Assembly: GCA_947561585.1 (NCBI GenBank)
Contig: CANNZV010001189.1
Span: 62,001-126,000 of the forward strand
Length of the DNA: 64,000 nucleotides
Reading direction: 5' to 3'
Source: Caprella mutica
Lineage: Eukaryota > Arthropoda > Malacostraca > Amphipoda > Caprellidae
Shown here: positions 12,701 through 24,700 of the stretch, in pieces
Layout of the letters: each line of letters begins with the position of its first letter
Numbering within the stretch: position 1 is the stretch's first letter
The notes under the pieces: generated by a model
Seen by the model: the letters and a program-made list of their open reading frames with translations, nothing else
Told to the model about the DNA's origin: nothing
The model's database searches: none
Made by a program: the position numbers and the translations under genes

Positions 12701-15700
12701 TGATTTCAGATTCTAAATATTCAGGTATTTGAATTATTCAGAACAATGCCTTACCGACTTTTCAATCATCACACTAAAGTGACTGACTGAGTTATGAAGT
12801 ACAGGTTTGGAAATGTTCAAATTTTCTAAGTTATTTTATAAATATGTTACAAAATAGTATAAATATAATGGTCATTGATCAATTAATAACTGCATGCTAA
12901 TTCTGAAGACACGGAACAAGGATGGGTATCTTTAACCAATACAATTTATTAATACTATCGATAGGTAGTTATTTTTAACGGCAAGTACACTAGGTTTTTT
13001 CTAACCTGCTGGGTGATGTGGTTGGTCTTCTTCCTGGTCACCAGGAGAGTGCTGTCACCAGACTGACAGCTGCTGGTACTGTCAGTTCTTCTAAGCTCTT
13101 CTGGTAGCTGGTAGATGTGTTCACTGAGTGGACTGGACCTGACAGACTCGTCCTGTAGAATTGGCAACAATATAATGTCATTACATTTAAAATCAAATAA
13201 AACTGTTGACTTTAAAGTAGCATAAATAAAAGAGAATTTGAAGAAGCTGTCAGACAGGAATGTTATTTCCTGTTTTTCCTCAAAAGATTTTTAATTTTTT
13301 GGATAAAATTAGATTGAATCGAAAATATTTTTTATTTATTTAAATCCAAATACTTTAGCTACATTCGAAAAAAACTCCCAATCAAAACATTAGTTGCTGT
13401 AGAATCAGAAATAAAAATCATGGATCACTTCTAGGGCTGTTCTTTCGGTATGGGTTAAAAAAAACAGAAATTAGCTGCAGTAAATTAGACGGACATCTTA
13501 GCTTCTAAGAGAGAAAGATATGGTGGAGCCATAGGAAATTAAGTGGATTATCTTATAATCTTCAATGGCCCCACCATAACTTTATCTTTGGGAACTTAGT
13601 TTAAAAAAAGGTTTCACCATTTGGGCTCAATTAATATGCCTGGTTATTACTATTTTCCATATGAAGTTTTATTTAAAAGTGCTCCCTACAATTATTTTGA
13701 CTGTTTACTATTTACATCTAAATCATTGAAGTTGTTAGTTTTGAAGATGTTGCAGGTACCTGCGGTGAAGTTGTTCCCCGGTGTTTTGTGGTGACTTCAG
13801 TAGGTCCGTAATCAACAAAGTAGTTAGTGGTGGTGGAACTGAGTTCCTCCGGGACAAACCTGAGAGAGAACATTTCATTAACAGGCAAGTGTAGCGAAGG
13901 GGTAAGCACCAATGGGGAGCTAGATGAAATTAGTAAAGAAAATTAGCAACAGTTTTAGTCATTCAAAGACATTAGAGTTGGGTAATTAGGCATTTCGCTA
14001 TTCTCAAATTACTGTAAATGATAGGATATGTTACGAATAGGTTTCACATTTTCGGTCATATAGCTAAGAAAAACGATATAATAGTTATTTAATTTTTACT
14101 CGTATCATGACCAATGAAATTTAATTAATACTGATTATATCGTTTTTTCTTTTATGACCTTGGATGTGAAACTGTATTTTAATTCGTAACATATTGGAAG
14201 GTAAGTTACGTTCCTTTTTTTTGTTTAAAAGGACAATATTTTTCCATTAAAAAAGAGAAGGATAAAAATTGTAAATTAGTTACTCATCATTCTTATTTTA
14301 AAGACAACATCTTTTAGAAGCTTGCAACTCACTTGCATAGGGGTGCTAAGTTTTGTTCCTCTTCCAAGACTAGAAGTCTAGAGGGTAAGCGATAGGGAGA
14401 GATGAACAGTTAGAACTTTGAGCCAACACCTACTTCATTATTTATGCTATAGTTTATAATTAGCATGCATGACAGGCTGAGTCATTTACTGACGCAAAGT
14501 GTGAATTAATAACTGGAGAGTGGAGTGAGTCAATTAAGGTACGTTATGAATGCAGCGATTTTTACGACGGTCGCCCAGCAATAGAAATAGCTACATTGAA
14601 ATAGTGCTCAGCGATAATCGCTCGCTGCAAAACAGATCCATAGGAATAGCATTGAACTAGTGTTCAGCGATTATTGCGATAATTCTAACAATCGCTGCAT
14701 GCAAAACGTAACTTTAACAAACCGCCATCTAAGCTTCTAAAGCATTTAAGCCACAACATTTATCTTACATTTTAGCCACCAATGGAACCAATAAAAAAAT
14801 TCGAATTACAATCATCCAATTATAAATGAATAGCAATGAAGGCCATTACTGTGCACCATTGTAACAATACCCGAATTATTCGGTAAAAAGTTTCAATGAG
14901 ATGAAGTTTTGCCAGTTAGTTACACGTTAACCACTATAGAAATGAAATAAATTATTGGGTGGAGGGGCAGATGGGTTAGTGACTAGTGCAGGTGCATTTA
15001 TGATCTACAGGTGTAAAATGAAGTTATATGTACAGGTGTGAATCTAAAGGTGTCACAGGTGTGAATCTAAATGTGTCACAGGTGTGAATCTACAGGTATC
15101 ACAGATGTGTATCAACAGGTATCACAGATGTGTATCTACAGGTGTAACAGGTGTGTATCTACAGGTGTAACAGGTGAGTATCTACAGGTGTCACAGGTGT
15201 GTATCTACAGGTGTCACAGGTGTGTATCTACAGGTATCACAGATGTGTATCAACAGGTGTAACAGGTGTGTATCTACAGGTATCACAGATGTGTATCTAC
15301 AGGTATCACAGATGTGTATCAACAGGTATCACAGATGTGTATCTACAGGTATCACAGATGTGTATCTACAGGTATCACAGATGTGTATCTACAGATGTCA
15401 CAGGTGTGTATCTACAGGTGTCACAGGTGTGTATCTAAAGGTATCACAGGTGTGTATCTACATGAGTCACAGGTGTGCATCTACATGTGTCACAGGTGTG
15501 CATCTACAGGTGTCACAGGTGTGCATCTACAGGTGTCACAGGTGTGTATCTACATGAGTCACAGGTGTGTATCTACATGAGTCACAGGTGTGTATCTACA
15601 TGAGTCACAGGTGTGTATCTACATGAGTCACAGGTGTGTATCTACATGAGTCACAGGTGTGTATCTACAGGTGTCACAAATGTGCATCTACAGGTGTCAC

Positions 15701-18700
15701 AGGTGTGCATCTACAGGTGTCACAGGTGTGTATCTACAGGTGTCACAGGTGTGTATCTACAGGTGTCACAGGTGTGTATCTACAGGTGTCACAGGTGTGT
15801 ATCTACAGGTGTCACAGGTGTGTATCTACAGGTGTCACAGGTGTGTATCTACAGGTGTCACAGGTGTGTATCTACAGGTGTCACAGGTGTGCATCTACAT
15901 GAGTCACAGGTGTGCATCTACATGTGTCACATGTGTGCATCTTCAGGTGTCACAGGTGTGCATCTTCAGGTGTCACATGTGTGCATCTTCAGGTGTCACA
16001 TGTGTGCATCTTCAGGTGTCACATGTGTGCATCTTCAGGTGTCACATGTGTGTATCTACAGGTGTCACAGGTGTGCATCTACAGGTGTCACAGGTGTGCA
16101 TCTACATGAGTCACAGGTGTGCATCTACATGTGTCACATGTGTGCATCTTCAGGTGTCACAGGTGTGTATCTAAAGGTGTCACAGGTGTGCATCTTCAGG
16201 TGTCACAGGTGTGTATCTACAGGTGTCACAGGTGTGTATCTACAGGTGTCACAGGTGTGCATCTACAGGTGTCACAGGTGTATATCTACAGGTGTCACAG
16301 GTGTGTATCTACAGGTGTCACAGGTGTATATCTACAGGTGTCACAGGTATGCATCTACAGGTGTCACAGGTATGCATCTACAGGTGTCACAGGTATGCAT
16401 CTACAGGTGTCACAGGTGTGTATCTACAGGTGTCACAGGTGTGTATCTACAGGTGTCACAGGTTTGCATCTACAGGTGTCACAGGTTTGCATCTACAGGT
16501 GTCACAGGTGTATATCTACAGGTGTCACAGGTGTGTATCTACAGGTGTCACAGGTGTATATCTACAGGTGTCACAGGTGTGCATCTACAGGTGTCACAGG
16601 TGTATATCTACAGGTGTCACAGGTGTATATCTACAGGTGTCACAGGTGTGTATCTACAGGTGTCACAGGTGTATATCTACAGGTGTCACAGGTTTGCATC
16701 TACAGGTGTCACAGGTGTATATCTACAGGTGTCACAGGTGTGTATCTACAGGTGTCACAGGTGTATATCTACAGGTGTCACAGGTGTATATCTACAGGTG
16801 TCACAGGTGTGCATCTACAGGTGTCACAGGTGTATATCTACAGGTGTCACAGGTGTATATCTACAGGTGTCACAGGTGTATATCTACAGGTGTCACAGGT
16901 GTATATCTACAGGTGTCACAGGTGTGCATCTACAGGTGTCACAGGTGTATATCTACAGGTGTCACAGGTGTATATCTACAGGTTCCAGGTGTAGGTTCAA
17001 CTCTCTTCTTTACCTGTATTTTCCTTGTTATCTCCTCAGGAGCTGTGAAGAGAATAAGTTGCATGTTAGTTTCAAATTACAAATCACAAGCAACATAACA
17101 AATCAACTCTACAAATGCAATCATTCAAATCAACTAATCATAATCATATTATTTGTTTAATGGCATTGCAATAGATAGTCAGGAGTCTTATTATAATCAA
17201 TGTTCTACCTTTTAACAGATGGAAAGAAGAAAATAATATTGTAATAAATCTGCAAACATTTTACAAGGCTTCAATCACCTCCAATCTATTGAAGACAAAC
17301 ATCAAATTGTCAACCTATAGAGTAATTTTCTAATTCATAATTAACATGTTGACTACGTGTTGGTACTCATGTGTACCACTGTGCATATTACTGATAGACT
17401 TAGTGGTGCAAATATAAACTACTGTCAGTATTTTAAACCTGAATTAAATCGTGACAATGTGTATCACAAGCATATCACTTTATCATACAGACGAATTCTT
17501 CAGAGATACTCAGCTCCTCTCGCTATCGTTTGACATGTGATACAGAAGCAATAACGTAACCTTCTAATTTTGGAAACGTCAGTTAGGCTAGACTGCGTTT
17601 TGAGCATTAGTAGTCAAGGTGTTAATAGTGGAATATAGCCTCAAAATAGTGAGCATTCTCTGTCAACAGCAATCCACAAAATATGAAAGCCGTAACTGAT
17701 TTCTCTTCACAAATTGTAAAGCTACTGTTGTTACATTTGAGATTTGAAGATAGAATTGAAATACGATACTAGCAATAGTACCGCAAACAAACTAGGGATG
17801 CAACCGTTTGCCTTTATTTTAGTAAGTAAAACGCCGGTCACACCATTCGAACTTTCCTTGGGCGTTCCTTGAACGGTGAAAATAATACAATCAGAACTTA
17901 TGACCTTTCACCTGAAGTTGGTCCCCGTTAAGGCAACGCCGTATAGCTTGGCCACCGCATATGGTCCCTCCTACCGCCCCGATTTTTGACCTGCATAAAA
18001 TATTGCGACGAGTGGGAAGCGCCCCACAGGGATGTACCACTGAAGCGAGCGTTGATTTAGCGGTATGGAGTTATGCGACCTCCATACTGAAGTACAAGAT
18101 CTCAATGGATCGCTGCTTTAACACCCTACACCGTTCCAGCAATCCCGTGTCCGGTTGAGAAACTCTTATAACCGCACCATCAAAGCTCGTGCAGCGTGTA
18201 ATCAAAGTCAGGGAAAAGCTGATGAAGCAGTGGCGTGGTCCAGCGTTCAGGATTTCTGTATTGGCCAAGCGGACCTGAACGTCTACGAGCTTTGCGTCTA
18301 GCGGTGCAAAATTTTGACTGTTTTTTGGGGGCGGTGATGAACTTTGTTGGAGCGGAGATTGCCCGCTCCTCACCGCTTGCAATATTTAGTGCAGCTCAAT
18401 ACTTTCGGACTGGTAGGAGGGACCATAAACGGTGGTCGAGCGTATACGGCGTTGCCTGATCGGGGGCAAACTGCTTGTGCATGATAACGAACGGTGATGA
18501 ATTTTTTCTCAACACTCCAAGAAAACTACAGCAAATTCTTGCGGTGTGACCGAGCTACAAATGATGAGCTTCAACTATCGACTTCTATCAAAGTGATCCG
18601 TTCTGACCGTTCAGCTCCGTAATCAAAAACGGCATGCCGCTAAACCAACATCTAACCCCCGCTAAGCCAGCGCCTGTATGCGTAGAATGTCACTTTACCA

Positions 18701-21700
18701 ACGCTCGCTACGGTTAATCCAACGCTAAAGCAACGCCGTCTTCAGCGGTGCCCCGCTATGGCAGCACCCATGTTTTCGCTTTTTTCTCATTTTGTGCGGC
18801 GAGGCGAGTTGTCGAAATTCAGTCCCCCATCCCTACCGTTCAAGGAACGCTTCAACAAAATTCAGGAGGTGTGACCGGGGCTTAAGAAGTACAATCAAGA
18901 GACTAGGGAGGCAACGAATTTTTCCCTTTTATCTTAGTAAGTAAACAGTACGACCAAAACACTAGGGATGCATTACTATGCGACTTGCTACATTGGTTTT
19001 AAATTAGCTACAGTATCAAGGATGCATTCTGTTAAGTATTTTGTACCTATGCTAAAGTGACTGTATCTAGGATGCCTTATTTCAGTTATTTAGTGCATCA
19101 AGTTAGGAAGAGGTTACCTTTTGGCGGTAATTAATGTTCTCTTGACAGTCTTGTCGGTGCGATGAGAGGTGAAGTTACTGACAACACTGAGTGAGAAAGA
19201 GTGGTGAGTGAGAAAGAGTGGTGAGTGAGAAGAAAGAGTGGTGAGTGAGAAGAAAGAGTGGTGAGTGAGAAGAAAGAGTGGTGAGTGAGAAGAAAGAGTG
19301 GTGAGTGAGAAGAAAGAGTGGTGAGTGAGAAGAAAGAGTGGTGAGTGAGAAGAAAGAGTGGTGAGTGAGAAGAAAGAGTGGTGAGTGAGAAGAAAGAGTG
19401 GTGAGTGAGAAGAAAGAGTGGTGAGTGAGAAGAAAGAATGGTGAGTGAGAAGAAAGAATGGTGAGTGAGAAGAAAGAATGGTGAGTGAGAAGAAAGAATT
19501 GTGAGTGAGAAGAAAGAATGGTGAGTGAGAAGAAAGAATTGTGAGTGAGAAGAAAGAGTGGTGAGTGAGAAGAAAGAGTGGTGAGTGAGAAGAAAGAGTG
19601 GTGAGTGAGAAGAAAGAGTGGTGAGTGAGAAGAAAGAGTGGTGAGTGAGAAGAAAGAGTGGTGAGTGAGAAGAAAGAGTGGTGAGTGAGAAGAAAGAGTG
19701 GTGAGTGAGAAGAAAGAGTGGTGAGTGAGAAGAAAGAGTGGTGAGTGAGAAGAAAGAGTGGTGAGTGAGAAGAAAGAGTGGTGAGTGAGAAGAAAGAGTG
19801 GTGAGTGAGAAGAAAGAGTGGTGAGTGAGAAGAAAGAGTGGTGAGTGAGAAGAAAGAGTGGTGAGTGAGAAGAAAGAGTGGTGAGTGAGAAGAAAGAGTG
19901 GTGAGTGAGAAGAAAGAGTGGTGAGTGAGAAGAAAGAGTGGTGAGTGAGAAGAAAGAGTGGTGAGTGAGAAGAAAGAGTGGTGAGTGAGAAGAAAGAAAG
20001 AGTGGTGAGTGAGAAGAAAGAGTGGTGAGTGAGAAGAAAGAGTGGTGAGTGAGAAGAAAGAGTGGTGAGTGAGAAGAAAGAGTGGTGAGTGAGAAGAAAG
20101 AGTGGTGAGTGAGAAGAAAGAGTGGTGAGTGAGAAGAAAGAGTGGTGAGTGAGTGAGTCCATAGAAAAGTGGTGAAAAATGGACATAGTTATAACAATAT
20201 ATTTCTGAGTAATCGATTATTATTGTTTTAATACAATTAATGTTATAAGAGCTTATTTTTCGATTAGGTTAAATGATTTTTATAGAAAATGTTTCCCACT
20301 AATGTGGTTTTTTGTTCTACATTGTTAGTGTAGATGCAGTTTTTAGTAAGTTGTTTGCAGACAATAATGAGAGGGTTGCAGTTACAGTAGGGTGACTAAT
20401 CTGTCCGTCACGTCTCAGTAATTGTATTTTCACTTTAGTAATGGTAGTAAAACTTAATTAGCATGGAGTAGTTACTTTTTACCTACCTACTCACACCGTC
20501 AACTTATTGATTATTATTATTATGATTACCAAAAGAGTTTAGAAGATCTAAATTAGCGAAATCAGTGTCTAAATACCACATCAATTTGGTGACAGCTTTA
20601 CTAATTCTCGAATAAATAGCTACTCTATACAAATTATTTAGTTACATCTTCAAAGTGAAACAATATAACAGTATTCACCAGGGTGAGTTCCAAGTTATAG
20701 CACTGCTCCACACTTTTTATTATAAAAAGATAAGATTATCATTAAATTTGTGTTTTATTTATCATCCATGATATCTGTATGTATCATTGATAACAAATAA
20801 AATAAAAATTAAATATATAATTTTATCTCAGTAATCGAAAAGGTGTTACCGTTCGATAACTCAGACTTACCCCGTAACACTAATACTCCAGAGTATTACC
20901 CACCACACTCTAGTAAAATACAAATTATTTACAATAACTAACTAATTTTTGTTCGCAACAAAGTTCAATGTTTCATTTCGAACAAATGACATTCAAACTG
21001 TTTGTTAGTTAAGAACAGCTTAGAGAATAATTCCTATAATTGATAAATTGCATTAAATTTGTTCTACCATGTACAGTGTAACCACTCAATTACCGGACAC
21101 TCACAGTTACCGTGAAGTGGACATTAAAATAAGTTATAAACCAATCTGCCCTTTAGTAATATTTCAACGGACTTGTCATGCCCTTGAGTTAACATCCATT
21201 TTCCGATTTGAGAGCCTAGTCATGTAAAATATTTCAAACCTCTACATATAGCAATTTTAAGATTCAAATGTGTTTCTTTCACATTAGCGTCAATTTGAGA
21301 TAGCTTATCTTATCTGCGGTACTAAATGACTGTGCTCTCTTATCACTGATAGTCTATTATTCATCACCTTATGTTATTCCTACGAGAGACTGGTCACATA
21401 CATTTACCATAGGAATTAGGATAACATTTCACAGCGAGGAATAAACTTAATAAACTCACACAGGAGTAGATAAACTTTGGAAGTTTCTATAGCTACCGAG
21501 TACTGTAGAGAGAAACTGAAGATATTTAGACTGTATATAATATAGTATTAAATTTTAATAGCTATTTATTTACTACCTGTTAATTATTTCATTATTTTTT
21601 ACCAGCGTCACTAGCCACTTCATTATTATTTACTATCTATTTCGTTAATATTCATTTATTCGTCACATCATTTAGTATTTTATTAATATCATTTATCACG

Positions 21701-24700
21701 TAGAATTTCATTTTTCATTTATATTTAGCATCCAGTAGCAATAAACGAAAAGTTAACCTAGGGTATCCATGATACCGGCAGTTAACTTATAACAACTTAT
21801 AATGATTTTAGGAGTGACAAAGGACACTCACTTTATACGGATGAAAATACGTCACGAAAGCAGTTGACGGAACTACCTATAGCTATTTGCCAGAATATTA
21901 TCTGATACTAGCTAATAAATCATTTATAATCAGCTAACTTCGTATCTGTGATACAGTTTGAGTAATAACGTTGATTTTAATTGGTGATATTGAAGTTATA
22001 TCATCCGTGACGTCATTAACAGCTTTAGGAAATAATCCTTACCTTAAAATGTTAATCATTCACACTTTCACGCATTGTGCATCCTTTTTATATTCACTAG
22101 TGTACCCGTTTGTTAAAAAATGTGCCTATAGTCGAACTACATAGATGAAACTGGGGCATAGCCAGAAATAAATTTATGGTGGGGCCATAGAAGATTAAGA
22201 AGAGATCCCACTTAGGCCCATACTATACTAGTAGTTTCACCGCCGCGTTTTCACTGCCCTGTTTCCGCTTCTTCAATTAATCGCAGTTAAATGAATGAAA
22301 GGCGGTTAGTAGAAACACTAGTATAGTATGCAAATTTGCTTTCCTTCATTTAACCGTGATTAATTGGAGATGCGTAAACAGGGCAGTGAAAACGCAGCGG
22401 TGAAACTGCTAGTATAGAATGGGCCTTAATCTTAAATGGGCATGATCATTATTTCTATGATCACTGGTTATTTGATGCGTTGTTTTTATCAAATTTAAAT
22501 ACATAAATAAGAACACTTTTCAATTCAAAACGTCGTTACATTATTGGAACTTGCAAATATAAATTTTTCCTCACAAGTTTTCTATATTGCATTGATATTC
22601 CTATTAACATTAGACTTTGGAATTCAAAATAAATATAAACTTTATCATTTATTATTTACTTTCAGAATTGTACTGCAGTTCTGAAATGAAAACCTACTAA
22701 CTGCAATATTTTGCAAAGGTTTTATTACTATATTTAAAATTCTTATTGCTTCAACTGTATATTTCGAAAAAAGTTTAATTCAATAAATTCAACTTTTATC
22801 TGCATTTGCATTTTCTCCTTGAATTTCACGCTACCATTGCAAAGACAAACATCAGAACTATAAATAAATGAACACACTGCGCTACATAGTGTGCAGAAAT
22901 AACTGTTTCTTAACTGTACAGGGAGGCACAGAAATAACTGATACCTCTCTTAATATTCTTTCATTTAATTTGATGAAGAAATTGCATGGTTCTTAACACC
23001 AAACTTGAAAAGAACAATAAAATAAGTTAGTATTTTATAAGCTTTCATTTGAAATATTCCTTATTTCTCTCCTCACATAGTTTTACCAATGTTAATCAGG
23101 TAACAAAATGGATAGGAAAGTTTCACCTGAAATAATGAGAGGACAATTTCACCTACAATTTACCATTGTATTGTTGTTTTCATTATTATAACAACGTGCA
23201 TTCAATTAGTTGAGTTATCTTATAAGATGCAACGTAAAAACGTTAGCATGTGACGTAAAAACGTTAGCATGTGACGTAAAAACGTTAGCATGTGACGCAA
23301 AAACGTTAGCATGTGACGTAAAAACGTTAGCATGTGACGCAAAAACTTTAGCATGTGACGCAAAAACGTTAGCATGTGACGCAAAAACGTTAGCATGTGA
23401 CGCAAAAACGTTAGCATGTGACGTTTGGTAACTTCGCAAACTTCACAAGTTGGTTATTTCGAAAACTTCTGACGCTTTTCTTGCATCGTGTGAACGCCAC
23501 TAACGTATTTGAACTCTAAATAAGAACAAAGGTACATAGAAAAGTAAATACGTATTCTCACCACATATACTTGGCTCAACATGTAAACAAATACATTGTG
23601 ATAAACAAAGAAATGAGAACAAAAGCATTATATGAAAAAAAACATCAAAAAGATACCTATGGATTGATTTAAAGTAAAAAAAAATCCACGTTTGCTAACT
23701 TATCATTATAGTGTGGTTATCATCCATATGGCTAACTTATCATTATAGTGTGATAATCATCTATATGGCTAACTTATCATTATAGTGTGATAATCATCTG
23801 CATGGCTAACTTATCATTATAGTGTGGTTATCATCCATATGGCTAACTTATCATTATAGTGTGATAATCATCTGCATGGCTAACTTATCATTATAGTGTG
23901 ATAATCATCCATATGGCTAACTTATCATTATAGTGTGATAATCATCTACATGGCTAACTTATCATTATAGTTTGATAATCATCTACATGGCTAACTTATC
24001 ATTATAGTTTGATAATCATCTACATGACTAGCTTATCATTATAGTTTGATAATCATCTATATGGCTAACTTATCATTATAGTTTGATAATCATCTACATG
24101 ACTAACTTATCATTATAGTGTGATAATCATCTATATGGCTAACTTATCATTATAGTGTGATAATCATCCATATGGCTAACTTATCATTATATGTAGTGTG
24201 ATAATCATCCATATGACTAACTTATCATTATAGTTTGATAATCATCTATATGACTAACTTATCATTATAGTTTGATAATCATCTATATGGCTAACTTATC
24301 ATTAAAGTGTGGTTATCATCTATATGGCTAACTTATCATTATAGTGTGGTAACCATCCATATGACTAACTTATCATTATAGTGTGGTAACCATCCATATG
24401 ACTAACTTATCATTACGATGTGGTAATCATAAATATGGCTAACTTATCATTAGGAATAGGATGTGGTAATCATCTATACTATCATTACGATGTAGTAATC
24501 ATCTATATAGTTAACGTATCATTAAGATGTAAAGTTGTACTCTGTAACAAGTTTCTCACTCTTAGAATTTCAAATCAATCTCGCATTCCCGAAATTTGTC
24601 GCAGAGCTACCAAAGGAAACTACTTGAAATGCATTCCAGTTGGAATACAAACTGTCGCTAGCACTCCTTGCATTACGAAACACGCGTCAGATATTCTAGG

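Noticed and set aside
17011..17039. 29-nt candidate exon (acceptor tcttcacag, donor gtaaag) on the minus strand
   Set aside because: Its only open frame (PEEITRKIQ) fits neither neighbour's phase; in the required phase it contains a stop.
15613..17160. 515-residue plus-strand ORF and its siblings in other frames
   Set aside because: It is a read-through of the 23-bp array; all three frames are open and the protein has a 23-residue period with no coding signal outside the array.
18071..18382. 103-residue minus-strand ORF inside the 1-kb transposon
   Set aside because: No transposase motif and no start or codon signal; probably chance in GC-richer DNA.
19131..20186. 351-residue minus-strand Ser/Leu/Thr/His-rich ORF
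   Set aside because: Translation of the 20-bp array. The true coding part here is the 69-nt exon 19118-19186 in another frame.
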